Positions 34,008-43,645 of a stretch of DNA of 64,000 bases are shown here, one piece after another; within the stretch, counting starts at the first letter, position 1, and each line of letters starts with the position of its first letter. The stretch is from NCBI RefSeq assembly GCF_052119425.1, contig NZ_JBQKFH010000008.1, positions 1-64,000 of the forward strand. Reading direction: 5' to 3'. Source of the DNA: Enterococcus_E cecorum_C (GTDB taxonomy: Bacteria; Bacillota; Bacilli; Lactobacillales; Enterococcaceae). Both the position numbers and the translations under genes were made by a program. The notes below the pieces were generated by a model. It saw only the letters and a list, made by a program, of their open reading frames with translations, was not told the DNA's origin and made no database searches.

Positions 34008-34653
34008 ACAATGCTAATAAACGTTGAATATCCACCTGTTGATAGTCGGTCACTATCTTATCGGCGGCTGATAAATCTTGTTTAGGGTATTCGGGATTTG
34101 CAAAACCAATCGTATACATCCCGGCATTTTTAGCTGCGCGACTGCCATTTTTCGTATCTTCAAAAACAATACACTCACTAGGATTGCGCGCAATACGTTT
34201 AGCCGCTTCTAAAAAGACATCCGGAGCAGGCTTACCATGTTCGACTTCATCAGCGCTCACATAGGCACTAAAACAATCGATAATCCCTAGTTCAGTGAGA
34301 TATTGTTTAATCTCATTTCTCGGTGATGCTGAAGCCACAGCCAACTTAAACCCTGCCTGATGCAACGCCTTGACTAATGCCACTGCTCCTTTGATTGGTT
34401 TGACCCCAGTTTCTTGAAAAATAGCTTTGCGGCGTTGATTCATCTCTTGAATATATTCATCCACTGATTTTGGTAGGTCAAATTCTTTTTTCATTTCTTC
34501 CCACATAAAAGTAAAAGTCGTGCCCATAAACTGGTAATGATAACTCGTTTCTACCGGATGACCCGCCTCAGCTAACATATCAGACTTACTCTTAAAAAAA
34601 GTATATTCAGAGTCTACTAATACTCCATCCATATCAAAAATCACTGTTTGCAT
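34006..34653 (-). CDS. HAD phosphatase/beta-phosphoglucomutase-like protein
   Basis: 215-aa HAD subfamily IA enzyme: nucleophile motif FDMDGVLVDSE, motif II ASASPRN, Lys in HGKPAPDVF and acidic motif VFEDTKNG. Being divergent from maltose phosphorylase, it is probably the beta-phosphoglucomutase that converts beta-glucose-1-phosphate to glucose-6-phosphate, but general sugar phosphatases look alike. The ATG at 34653 has AGGAAG 7 nt upstream; an in-frame GTG at 34674 is weaker. Confidence 0.85.
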   Translation of the reverse strand: MQTVIFDMDGVLVDSEYTFFKSKSDMLAEAGHPVETSYHYQFMGTTFTFMWEEMKKEFDLPKSVDEYIQEMNQRRKAIFQETGVKPIKGAVALVKALHQAGFKLAVASASPRNEIKQYLTELGIIDCFSAYVSADEVEHGKPAPDVFLEAAKRIARNPSECIVFEDTKNGSRAAKNAGMYTIGFANPEYPKQDLSAADKIVTDYQQVDIQRLLAL

Positions 34654-34724
34654 ATTCTCGCTTCCTTCCTCCACTCATCTACATACTTAGTCTATCACAA
34701 ACAACTTTTGCAAAACAATCAAAC

Positions 34725-34740
34725 TTGAAAACGCAACCGA
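34725..34740 (+). promoter_or_regulatory. Probable cre site (CcpA)
   Basis: TTGAAAACGCAACCGA matches 15 of 16 positions of the cre consensus WTGNAANCGNWNNCWW, between the divergent HAD gene and mapA; suggests glucose repression. Confidence 0.6.
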
Positions 34741-34828
34741 TTCCCAAACAATTAATTACCAATTTAAGCATTGTCAATCCTTGATATTTACCCCAAAAAT
34801 ATTTTTTTCATTTTTTTGCATTTTCAAC

Positions 34829-34858
34829 TTGACTTGCGCAACCGTTTGCGTTTAAAAT
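34829..34858 (+). promoter_or_regulatory. mapA promoter with LacI/MalR operator
   Basis: -35 TTGACT (34829-34834), 18-bp spacer, -10 TAAAAT (34853-34858). The spacer holds the near-perfect palindrome CGCAACCGTTTGCG (34837-34850), a typical LacI-family operator; binding would block RNA polymerase. Confidence 0.82.
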
Positions 34859-34889
34859 ATAAGTGACTTAATAAACGGAGGAGTATATC

Positions 34890-37154
34890 ATGAAACAAAT
34901 TAAACGATTATTTGAAATTGATCCCTGGAAAATTCGCACAACAAAATTAGATAAAGAAAATCGCCGACTACAAGAATCGCTAACTAGTATCGGTAATGGC
35001 TACATGGGGATGCGCGGAAACTTTGAAGAAACTTATAGCGCAGACCACCATCAAGGTACTTATATTGCTGGGGTTTGGTTTCCGGATAAAACGCGTGTAG
35101 GTTGGTGGAAAAATGGTTATCCTGAATATTTCGGGAAAGTCATTAATGCAGTGAACTTCTTAAGTCTTGAAATCTTAGTTAATGGTCAAGTATTAGATTT
35201 AGCTCAACTTGATCCGCAAGACTTCAAAATGGAATTAGACATGCAAAACGGTCTATTATCTCGCTCATTCGTCGTAGCTTTTGACGATTGTAAAGTTCGT
35301 TTTGAATTTGAGCGTTTCTTAAGTATCGTGAAAAAAGAATTAGCTTTTATCCGTCTAACAGCAACTGTACTTGAAGGAGAAGCAACCATTCAAATTAATT
35401 CTAGCTTGGACAATAATGTAACCAATGAAGACAGTAACTATGATGAACATTTCTGGGAAGAAGTTGCACAAGGAGAAACAGATGGCTTTAGTTATGTCAC
35501 TGCCCGCACTATCGCTAATCCATTTGGTGTCCCACAATTCACTGTCACTTCTGCAATGAAACACAACTTTGAAAGTGAAGCAAGCTTAGAAGCACCTTTA
35601 ATGATCAGCAATCAATTTGTCTTTAACAAAAAACAAGGAGAAAGCTTTACTTTTGAAAAAGAAGTAGTCATCGTAACCAGTCGTGATGTTGAAGAAGACG
35701 AACAAGTAGCTAAAGTTGCTGAATTATATGCTGCTTTTGGTAATGACTATGAAGCCTTAAAAGCCGAACAAGCTCAAGCATGGCAAAAACGTTGGGAATT
35801 AGCCGATGTCGTGATTAATGGCGATGATGCTGCTCAACAAGGTATTCGCTTTAACTTATTCCAATTATTCTCTACCTACTACGGTGAAGATGAACGCTTA
35901 AACATCGGTCCTAAAGGATTTACTGGTGAAAAATATGGTGGTGCAACTTACTGGGATACAGAAGCTTATGCCGTACCATTATACTTATCTTTAGCTGATC
36001 CAAGCGTGACTCGTAGCTTATTGAAATATCGTCATAATCAATTACCACAAGCTTATCACAACGCCCGTCAACAAGGTCTAGCTGGTGCGCTTTATCCAAT
36101 GGTTACCTTCACAGGGGTAGAATGTCATAATGAGTGGGAAATCACTTTTGAAGAAATCCACCGTAATGGCGCAATTGCTTATGCGATTTACAATTATACG
36201 AACTATACTGGCGACACAACTTATCTTGCTAAAGAAGGTTTAGAAGTATTAACAGGAATTGCACGCTTCTGGGCTGACCGTGTGCACTATTCTAAACGCA
36301 ATGATAAGTACATGATTCACGGTGTTACTGGTCCAAACGAATACGAAAACAATATTAACAACAACTGGTATACCAACTACATCGCACGTTGGGTTCTAAA
36401 ATATACCTTAGAAAGCTATCGTCGTTTCCAAGACCAAGCAACCTTAGAAATCTCTGAAGACGAACAAGCAAAATGGGAAGATATTATTGAAAAAATGTAT
36501 TTCCCTTACGATGAAGAATTAGATGTCTTTGTCCAACATGATACTTTCTTAGATAAAGATTTACGTCCAGTTTCTAGCTTAGACAAATCAGACTTACCAT
36601 TGAACCAAAATTGGTCATGGGATAAGATTTTACGTTCTTGCTTCATTAAACAAGCCGACGTTTTACAAGGAATTTACTTCTTTGAGGATCAATTTACTTT
36701 AGAACAAAAACGCAACAACTTTAACTTCTATGAACCAATGACTGTCCATGAATCTTCTCTTTCAGCATGTATTCACGCAATCTTAGCTGCTGAACTAGGC
36801 ATGGAAGAAAAAGCAGTTGAAATGTATGAACGTACAGCTCGTCTCGATTTGGATAACTACAACAATGATACTGAAGATGGCTTACACATTACTTCTATGA
36901 CTGGTAGCTGGTTAGGTATTGTACAAGGATTTGCCCAAATGAAGACAGCCAACGAAACATTAAGCTTTGCCCCATTTGTGCCACAATCATGGAGCGACTA
37001 TGCCTTCCACATTAACTACCGTGGACGTTTATTAGCGATTAATGTTAATAAAGAAGCCGTTACTGTTGAAAAATTAAGTGGCGATGCTTTAAGTCTAAAA
37101 CTTTATGATAAAGATTATGAATTAACCGATAAAATTACTGTTGCGTTAAACTAA
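34890..37154 (+). CDS. mapA: Maltose phosphorylase (GH65)
   Basis: 754-aa cytoplasmic enzyme splitting maltose with phosphate into glucose and beta-glucose-1-phosphate. GH65 features: N-terminal beta-sandwich, (alpha/alpha)6 barrel with the general acid Glu in TGPNEYENN near residue 485, and the phosphate-binding HESSLSACIH region. Could be another disaccharide phosphorylase (kojibiose, trehalose), but the adjacent MalR-like regulator and pgmB-like gene favour maltose. No transporter is in the locus. GGAGGAG before the ATG. Confidence 0.92.
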   Translation: MKQIKRLFEIDPWKIRTTKLDKENRRLQESLTSIGNGYMGMRGNFEETYSADHHQGTYIAGVWFPDKTRVGWWKNGYPEYFGKVINAVNFLSLEILVNGQVLDLAQLDPQDFKMELDMQNGLLSRSFVVAFDDCKVRFEFERFLSIVKKELAFIRLTATVLEGEATIQINSSLDNNVTNEDSNYDEHFWEEVAQGETDGFSYVTARTIANPFGVPQFTVTSAMKHNFESEASLEAPLMISNQFVFNKKQGESFTFEKEVVIVTSRDVEEDEQVAKVAELYAAFGNDYEALKAEQAQAWQKRWELADVVINGDDAAQQGIRFNLFQLFSTYYGEDERLNIGPKGFTGEKYGGATYWDTEAYAVPLYLSLADPSVTRSLLKYRHNQLPQAYHNARQQGLAGALYPMVTFTGVECHNEWEITFEEIHRNGAIAYAIYNYTNYTGDTTYLAKEGLEVLTGIARFWADRVHYSKRNDKYMIHGVTGPNEYENNINNNWYTNYIARWVLKYTLESYRRFQDQATLEISEDEQAKWEDIIEKMYFPYDEELDVFVQHDTFLDKDLRPVSSLDKSDLPLNQNWSWDKILRSCFIKQADVLQGIYFFEDQFTLEQKRNNFNFYEPMTVHESSLSACIHAILAAELGMEEKAVEMYERTARLDLDNYNNDTEDGLHITSMTGSWLGIVQGFAQMKTANETLSFAPFVPQSWSDYAFHINYRGRLLAINVNKEAVTVEKLSGDALSLKLYDKDYELTDKITVALN

Positions 37155-37175
37155 AATCAATTGCAACCAGACACT

Positions 37176-37214
37176 AAGACGGATGCACCTTCTCTGGGGC
37201 ACCGTCTTTTCTTC
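37176..37214 (+). terminator. Terminator of mapA
   Basis: AAGACGG-TGC/GCACCGTCTT stem followed by TTTCTTCTT. Confidence 0.7.
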
Positions 37215-37313
37215 TTATTATGCAAATGTTGCGTACAAATGTATTCTTTCACTAGCAAAAGAGAATATTTTCTGATACTATGGTTACGGTTACTTTTAAT
37301 TGGGAGGAAAATA

Positions 37314-38330
37314 ATGAGTATTACAGTAAAAGATGTGGCGAAAAGAGCGGGTGTGGCAACTTCGACCGTTTCTCGTGTGATTAATGATCACCCCAGTATC
37401 TCTGAAGAAACAAAAAAAAGAGTCCGCGCCATTATGGATGATATGGGATATATTCCAAATTTAACCGCGCGCAATCTTGGTAAACAAGTCTCCAATGCTA
37501 TTGGAATCATCTTGCCTCCACTAGACTCCAAGGAACGCTTAGGCAACCCTTTTTATTTAGAAACAATTGAAACAATCAATGAAGAAGCTCGTCAATCTGG
37601 TATGACTGTGGCAATTGCAACGGCCTTAAATTTTGATTCTTTATTAGAAAATGTCAAACAAATGCATCGCCAAAAACAAGTCGATGGTTTTATTTTGACT
37701 TATTCAGATAATCACGATCCGATTATTCGCTATTTAATGGAAGAGGATGTGCCATTTACTCTAATCGGTCAACCTTATAATCAAGAGCAAAAAATTACCT
37801 ATGTCGACAATGATAACCAGCTATTAGGCAAACAAGCAACTGAATACCTGATTAATCATCATCATCAAAAAATTCTTTTCATAACCAATACCACGCAGGA
37901 AAATGTTTATTTCGAGCGTTACTTTGGTTATCAAAAAGCGATGATGTTAGCCAATCTTGAAGTCAAACCGGCTGTAACTTTTCAACATCCAGAAGACTAT
38001 GTCAATTTTGAAGAACTTTTAAAAATCGAAAAACCAACAGCCTTAGTGGTCATTGATGATTTATTTGCGATGCGTATTATCCAATTATTAAATCTCTATC
38101 AATATCAAGTACCTGATGACTTATCCATTATCAGTTTTAACAACTCAATTTTTGCGACCCTCGTGCACCCTTATTTGACGAGTATCGACGTAGATGTGGC
38201 TGAATTGGGTAAGATGGCGACCCAGAGTTTGATCCATAAGCTCAATGATAATCAACAAACAAGCGGTCGAATGGTGGTTCCTCATCAATTGATCAAACGC
38301 GAAACCGTCATTGATCTTAATCAACAGTAA
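37314..38330 (+). CDS. malR: LacI-family regulator, MalR-like
   Basis: 338 aa: helix-turn-helix and hinge (VKDVAKRAGVATSTVSRVIN, then MGYIPNLTARNL) followed by a periplasmic-binding-like sensor domain. The ATG at 37314 has GGGAGG 7 nt upstream; an open frame reaching to 37161 overlaps the mapA terminator and is not credible. Likely represses mapA through the operator at 34837-34850. Confidence 0.93.
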   Translation: MSITVKDVAKRAGVATSTVSRVINDHPSISEETKKRVRAIMDDMGYIPNLTARNLGKQVSNAIGIILPPLDSKERLGNPFYLETIETINEEARQSGMTVAIATALNFDSLLENVKQMHRQKQVDGFILTYSDNHDPIIRYLMEEDVPFTLIGQPYNQEQKITYVDNDNQLLGKQATEYLINHHHQKILFITNTTQENVYFERYFGYQKAMMLANLEVKPAVTFQHPEDYVNFEELLKIEKPTALVVIDDLFAMRIIQLLNLYQYQVPDDLSIISFNNSIFATLVHPYLTSIDVDVAELGKMATQSLIHKLNDNQQTSGRMVVPHQLIKRETVIDLNQQ

Positions 38331-38376
38331 AAAAATTCCCCAGATAAAAGCTGAGTGCGCTATCTGGGGGATTTTT
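38331..38376. terminator. Bidirectional terminator after malR
   Basis: CCCCAGATA/TATCTGGGG stem with A-run and T-run; shared with the convergent synthetase gene. Confidence 0.82.
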
Positions 38377-38377
38377 A

Positions 38378-39904
38378 TTATCCTTCATTTTTTAGTGATT
38401 CTTCAATATACAAACGGCGGACTTTCATCGTAGCTGTTCGTGGAATATCATCAAAATCGCGAATAATTGGCGCATTAAGATGAGGTAGATCTTCTACTTG
38501 TTTCCACCAAGCCTCCCAGTCCATTTCGCAATCTGGCGCTAAGGCAATCACTGGTTGGGCATGTCCTTGTTTATCGCGCACCATCACGACTTCTGATAAG
38601 AAATCTAAATGGTCTAATAAGAAGTCTTCTAAAGCTAGGTTGCTATCAATATTTTCAATTAAATCTACTTGGCGATCTTTAAGGTATAAATGACCTTGTT
38701 CATCCATGCAACCATAGTCACCAGAATCCCACCAAGCACCATAAACATTATCTTTAAAGCGTTGGTCTTCTTTATAATAAGTCAAAGCACGACCTTTTGA
38801 TAAGAAATGAATATGACCATCTTGATTCGCTGGTAGCACATTGCCTTTTTCATCTGCAATGCGCGCTTTGGTTAACTCACCTAAACCTATCCCCATATCA
38901 CGGGCATTATCCGTTGGTAAGGTTGCAAGTGTATGCGCTTTTAGAATCATTGGTCCACATTCACTTTGACCATAGACTTGTAAGAAGATTGGATCTTGCT
39001 TTTCACTCGCTTTTAAGAAAGTATGCATGGTCTTCTTGTTAATAGCATCAAAAGTCGAATGATAATAACGAATACTATCAAAACTTTCTGGTTGTTTCGC
39101 AGCGGTAAAACTCCATTGCACAAAATTATTTGGATGAGTTTCTAGAGCGATTGGTTGATGTTTGGCTATCAGACCAGCTACTTTTTCACCATCTGAAGTA
39201 GCTAAAGGCATCATCGGAAAAGCCATTGCCATCAACGAAGACACACCAATATTAAAACGTGAATGGACTGGAGAAATATGGAAAGCGACCAATTTTTTCT
39301 CCGCAATCTTTGTAAAGACCGTTCTTTGCCAAACCGTACGCCAACCCATCGAATGATAAGAATGACAAATTAATTTTGGAATCCCAGTCGTTCCTGAAGT
39401 ATGCGTCATATAAGCAATTTCATCAGGGTCTAAGCTGACTTGTTCCACAGGCGTAATCTCGCTAGCTAAAAGACGGCTCACTTCGATTTTACGTTCATCA
39501 TCTAAATTATTAATGGCAAGTACGCGTTCTTTCGTTTCATCATCATAAATAATAAATGGCTTTTCTAAACGGTCCACGAATACTTCCATGGTTTCAGTTG
39601 GAAAATGATAAGAAATCATCACCGGAACCGCACCTAGATAAGACGCAGCCACCGCTAATAAATAAGTATCGAATTTAGGGCTCTTGTACATAATGACCTT
39701 ATCACGTGCCTTAATCCCTAAAGTGGCTAATTGACAAGCACGTTTCACAATGATTTCGTGACTAATTTGATAATTACTTTCTAAGCCTAATTCCGGAAAA
39801 GCCGGTAATACTTCATCCAGCAAAATAGGCGTTGTTGGATAATTTTGTGCTGCTTGTTGATAATTGGTATACAAATTAAGTGGTTGATACGCTGTTGCAT
39901 CCAT
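38378..39904 (-). CDS. Acyl-CoA synthetase/AMP-ligase family protein
   Basis: 508-aa adenylate-forming enzyme. The P-loop-like motif AYMTHTSGTTGIPKLI, A5 YGQSECGP and A7/A8 WDSGDYGCMDEQGHLYLKDR are present, with a Lys in the C-terminal PRTATMKVRRL where the catalytic lysine belongs. It should activate a carboxylic acid as acyl-AMP and pass it to CoA or a carrier; the substrate is not recognisable, and no carrier protein lies nearby. It is about 120 bp from menC but differs from MenE in this window. ATG 39904 has GAGGTGA 6 nt upstream. A perfect palindrome about 70 bp before the start probably regulates it. Confidence 0.85.
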   Translation of the reverse strand: MDATAYQPLNLYTNYQQAAQNYPTTPILLDEVLPAFPELGLESNYQISHEIIVKRACQLATLGIKARDKVIMYKSPKFDTYLLAVAASYLGAVPVMISYHFPTETMEVFVDRLEKPFIIYDDETKERVLAINNLDDERKIEVSRLLASEITPVEQVSLDPDEIAYMTHTSGTTGIPKLICHSYHSMGWRTVWQRTVFTKIAEKKLVAFHISPVHSRFNIGVSSLMAMAFPMMPLATSDGEKVAGLIAKHQPIALETHPNNFVQWSFTAAKQPESFDSIRYYHSTFDAINKKTMHTFLKASEKQDPIFLQVYGQSECGPMILKAHTLATLPTDNARDMGIGLGELTKARIADEKGNVLPANQDGHIHFLSKGRALTYYKEDQRFKDNVYGAWWDSGDYGCMDEQGHLYLKDRQVDLIENIDSNLALEDFLLDHLDFLSEVVMVRDKQGHAQPVIALAPDCEMDWEAWWKQVEDLPHLNAPIIRDFDDIPRTATMKVRRLYIEESLKNEG

Positions 39905-39974
39905 TATGTTCACCTCAACTAAAAATTTGAATTTTAAAGTGGTAAACCCTACTCGCTTCAAAATCCGTTGTGAC

Positions 39975-39995
39975 AGTGTAACATTTACTTACACT
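39975..39995. promoter_or_regulatory. Perfect 21-bp operator-like palindrome
   Basis: AGTGTAA-N7-TTACACT, 7-bp perfect arms, in the promoter region of the acyl-CoA synthetase gene and just after menC. The form suits a TetR- or MarR-family dimer; no such regulator gene is in the window. Confidence 0.6.
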
Positions 39996-40026
39996 TTTAT
40001 ATAATAACACTCGCAATGAAAACTAT

Positions 40027-41133
40027 CTAGATTTTTTGTGAAAATTTATTTAAAGTGAATTTTGTTAGTGCCTGTTGGTCTAGTGATACGCCGATTCCTC
40101 TCCCTCTAGGCACGCGAATCTCACCATTTTCTACTACAAATGTTTGGGAAATAATGTCTTGTTCAAAATAATGCGCGGTGGCACTTAAATCGGCTGAAAA
40201 ATCAAGCCCTTTGATACTTGCGACATGTAGATGAAACGCTCGGGCAATCCCTGCTTCATACATTCCACCGATCCAAGCTTTTACTTGATGTGCTTTGGAG
40301 TATTCTAGCATTTCTAAAGCTGGAATCAATCCACCGACACGTGGCAATTTTAAATTAATCACTTGGCCACTATGAAGGGCAGTCATCGTCTTTAAATCGT
40401 CCATTTGACAGATATTTTCATCCAAACAGATAGGCGTTGAAATCTGTTGTTGCAATTTGGCATGTTCAACAAAATCACTAACACGCAAAGGTTGTTCAAT
40501 CATCGCCAAATCTAGTTCATCTAGTCGTTTGATAGTAGCAGTTTGTGCCAAAGTATAACTTGCATTTGCATCGGCCATTAAGCATAGATTGGGATATTTT
40601 TGCCGAATAGGCGCTAAATAATCATAATCTTTATTTGGAGCAATCTTAACTTTTACTCGCTGATAGCCTTGAAATACTGCTTGATCGACCTTAGCTAATA
40701 AGGCTTGGGGCGAGGACTGGATACCAAGGCTAATACCTACCGGGGCCGTGCTTAAAGTTGGTGGCAAAAAGTACGAAAGCGATTTCTCTTGTAACTTTGC
40801 ATATAGATCCCATAAGGCCATCTCAATCGCCGCTTTTGCCATCTGATGACCACGAATCTTTGCGGCTTTTTGCATAAACGATTGCGGTGTGAGGTCTTGA
40901 TTGGCTAATAATGGCAATAAATAGCGTTTTAAAACCAATAATTCGCCTGCTAAAAACTCCTGGACATAATCCGGATGTGGCAAGGCAGTTAATTCTCCCA
41001 AACCCTCTAATCCTTGGTCAGATTGTAAAGTAAGCACGACACATTCTTTATGCGTTAATTGGCCATAACTTGTCTGAATTGCTTGTTTAAAAGGAATTTG
41101 AATATGATATAACGTAATATTTGAAATTTTCAT
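40027..41133 (-). CDS. menC: o-Succinylbenzoate synthase MenC
   Basis: 368-aa enolase-superfamily dehydratase making o-succinylbenzoate from SHCHC. Catalytic Lys in VKVKIAPN, metal ligands Asp in MADANASY, Glu in MIEQPL and Asp in CLDENI, and second Lys in VINLKLPRVGG. Last gene of the men block; 4-nt overlap with menH. Confidence 0.94.
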   Translation of the reverse strand: MKISNITLYHIQIPFKQAIQTSYGQLTHKECVVLTLQSDQGLEGLGELTALPHPDYVQEFLAGELLVLKRYLLPLLANQDLTPQSFMQKAAKIRGHQMAKAAIEMALWDLYAKLQEKSLSYFLPPTLSTAPVGISLGIQSSPQALLAKVDQAVFQGYQRVKVKIAPNKDYDYLAPIRQKYPNLCLMADANASYTLAQTATIKRLDELDLAMIEQPLRVSDFVEHAKLQQQISTPICLDENICQMDDLKTMTALHSGQVINLKLPRVGGLIPALEMLEYSKAHQVKAWIGGMYEAGIARAFHLHVASIKGLDFSADLSATAHYFEQDIISQTFVVENGEIRVPRGRGIGVSLDQQALTKFTLNKFSQKI

Positions 41134-41963
41134 CTTGATTTACCATTTTCCACAAACTTTTTGATATTGTCCACCGCGGCTTTGGGATTTTCCAGATGGA
41201 TACAATGACCCGCACCGCTAATGACTTCCAACTGTGCTTGATTTTGCCATAAGTGCACCATTTCTTGACCAATCTGACAAAATTTTCCATCCAATTCACC
41301 CGCTAAATATAATAGCGGCATATCCATTTTCGCCAACTGTGACCAATAATTTTGCTGTGCACCAGTCCCCATATGCGCTAAACTATTGGCTAACCCCCAA
41401 CGATTTTGACTCATACGCTCTTGATAGACACGCAGCTGTACCGCTTGTGGCAAAGCTTTTTGAGAGGCAAATAACGGGACTTCTTGCCACTGTTGCACAA
41501 AAGCTTTAAGCCCCTCTTCTCTTAACAAGTGAATCCATTTTTGGTCTTGTTTTCGCCGGTTTGCTCGCAACACTGCCTCTTTTATACCTGCTGTACTACT
41601 TTCTAAAATCAAGCCTAAAACCATTTCGGGAAAAGTTGTCGCAAAAGCCAAAGCCACACGTCCACCCATCGAATAGCCAAAAAGGAAGCACTCAGTTAAG
41701 CCTAATTTTTCCAAAAAAGCACGTACATCTTTTACGACCTGACTCATCGTGTAATGCACAGTAGGGACATGCACACTCGTTTGACCATGACCAATTAAAT
41801 CTAGTGCTAAAATATTCACGCCAGGTAATTGGTCAGCCAAAAAATCAAAGGTGTGTAGAGTCCCTGTAAAGCCATGCAGACAGACTAACGTAGGCGCCCC
41901 TTCTTGAAAGGAACCGATATATTCATAATGAAAGCGAACTTGATTGGCCCTTACAACTGGCAT
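41130..41963 (-). CDS. menH: SHCHC synthase MenH
   Basis: 277-aa alpha/beta-hydrolase that eliminates pyruvate from SEPHCHC. Nucleophile Ser in FGYSMGGRVAL, oxyanion region LHGFTGT, and His in AGHCIHLENP. Overlaps menD by 13 nt. Confidence 0.93.
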   Translation of the reverse strand: MPVVRANQVRFHYEYIGSFQEGAPTLVCLHGFTGTLHTFDFLADQLPGVNILALDLIGHGQTSVHVPTVHYTMSQVVKDVRAFLEKLGLTECFLFGYSMGGRVALAFATTFPEMVLGLILESSTAGIKEAVLRANRRKQDQKWIHLLREEGLKAFVQQWQEVPLFASQKALPQAVQLRVYQERMSQNRWGLANSLAHMGTGAQQNYWSQLAKMDMPLLYLAGELDGKFCQIGQEMVHLWQNQAQLEVISGAGHCIHLENPKAAVDNIKKFVENGKSR

Positions 41964-43645
41964 CCTTTCATCCTCTTTTCCTTGAAGTTACTTAATACTG
42001 CTTGCCAAAAATCAACGGGCACTTGGGCTTGACTGGTTAACTCAATCATATTTGCACCAGTTAGCTTGCGTGAAGTAACCATTGCTTGTTCAAAATCCGC
42101 TTCACTTTCAACTTTTTGATAGGCTAATTCATAGGTATTGGCTACTTGGGCGAAATCTAAATCAAGTGGGGTCGCAAACAATGGATCAAAGTCATCTGCT
42201 GTTAAACTACGCTGACTCAAAAAAGAGAAAATCCCGCCAGCATTATTATTTAACAGGATAATCGTCACTGGGAGTTGGTAAGCTTTCAATAATTGGAGTC
42301 CATTCATATCATGGAAAAGTGTCAAATCACCAACCAATAAATACGTGCGCGCTTTCGTTTGCATCGCTAGCCCTGCGACCGTAGAAAGAATCCCATCAAT
42401 ACCGTTAACGCCGCGGTTCCCAAAGACTGAAAAGGCCACCTTACTAATACCGGATAAGCGGTCCACCAAACGAATCGCATTACTATTAGCAACAAAAAGC
42501 TGTTCGCCAAACGCTAAGGTTTTCATCAATACCATCGCCAATTGACTCTCATGAAAGGCAAACTGCTCACTCGTTTCATCAATGGCTTGACTCGCTAGTT
42601 TTTGCAGATTTTGCCAAGCTTGCAGATAAGCCTGGTCCCTTTTTGGTGTACTTTGAAGAATTTGTTTGGCCACTTTTGTTAGTGATTCAGCGACGAGATA
42701 CTGACTGCGATACAGATAATCAGGCAATTGTTGCGTCTCATCGACCAAGATTTGCACCGCCTGACTATCACGCAAGTAAAACATCACATTTTTGGTCACC
42801 GGTACCTTACCAAAACGTAAAATCACCTCAACTTCAGGTAAATCACGCGTCTCTTCAAAAATTACATCGGCTTGTTTAACATAATTTTGCGTCTCTCCAT
42901 CGCAACTAGCTAATTGACTTAACGGATCACCCACAATCGGCCAACCTAGATGATTCGCTAAAGTTAAAGCAAGGCGTGCTTCTGCTAGGCTGCGTTCACC
43001 ACCTAATACAATCATCCCTTTTTTCTGAAACCAACCTTGGGCAATCAAGTTTTGTGTAGTCGTTTGCATAAGGAACAAGTCAATCGGTGTATTTTGCGTT
43101 AAATCAGGTAATAACGGCTCCCTTAAAGGAATATTGGCATGCACAACCCCTTTAACCCCACTCATCGCCCTCGTTGCTAATTGGAATCCTTGCCAAAAAC
43201 TATAACGCAACATGAGCGGCGTGCTTTCAGGTAAGGCCATCTCCACAAAAAATTTCACATGATCGGCATATAACTGATTTTGCGACATCGTTTGTGGGGC
43301 ACCAACATTTCGTAATTCAGGTGGCCGGTCGCTAGTTAAGACAACTAAAGGGACATTGCTAGCTTCAGCCTCACAAATCGCTGGATAAAAGTTTGCCGCA
43401 GCAGTCCCTGAAGTGCAAAGTAAGGCGACTGGCTGCTGACTACTTTTGGCTAATCCTAGCGCTAAAAAACCAGCCGAACGCTCATCAACCGCTACAAAAT
43501 ATTGCAAATCTTTCTCGCGTTTGACCAATAAAGCTAACGGTGTCGAGCGTGAACCCGGACTAATCACAACTTGACGCACACCGCCTTGTTTTAACCCAGC
43601 AATCAAATAGCGCAAATAACTAGTCATTTCTTGTTGCTTATTCAA
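41951..43645 (-). CDS. menD: SEPHCHC synthase MenD
   Basis: 564-aa thiamine-diphosphate enzyme adding a succinyl semialdehyde unit from 2-oxoglutarate to isochorismate. N-terminal SPGSRSTPLALL and SGTAAANFYPA, cofactor motif GDLTLFHDMNG with ILLNNNAGGIFSFL. Overlaps menF by 8 nt. Confidence 0.96.
   Translation of the reverse strand: MNKQQEMTSYLRYLIAGLKQGGVRQVVISPGSRSTPLALLVKREKDLQYFVAVDERSAGFLALGLAKSSQQPVALLCTSGTAAANFYPAICEAEASNVPLVVLTSDRPPELRNVGAPQTMSQNQLYADHVKFFVEMALPESTPLMLRYSFWQGFQLATRAMSGVKGVVHANIPLREPLLPDLTQNTPIDLFLMQTTTQNLIAQGWFQKKGMIVLGGERSLAEARLALTLANHLGWPIVGDPLSQLASCDGETQNYVKQADVIFEETRDLPEVEVILRFGKVPVTKNVMFYLRDSQAVQILVDETQQLPDYLYRSQYLVAESLTKVAKQILQSTPKRDQAYLQAWQNLQKLASQAIDETSEQFAFHESQLAMVLMKTLAFGEQLFVANSNAIRLVDRLSGISKVAFSVFGNRGVNGIDGILSTVAGLAMQTKARTYLLVGDLTLFHDMNGLQLLKAYQLPVTIILLNNNAGGIFSFLSQRSLTADDFDPLFATPLDLDFAQVANTYELAYQKVESEADFEQAMVTSRKLTGANMIELTSQAQVPVDFWQAVLSNFKEKRMKGCQL

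Noticed and set aside
37161..37313. N-terminal extension of MalR
   Set aside because: It overlaps the mapA terminator and the ATG at 37314 has an ideal ribosome-binding site before the helix-turn-helix.
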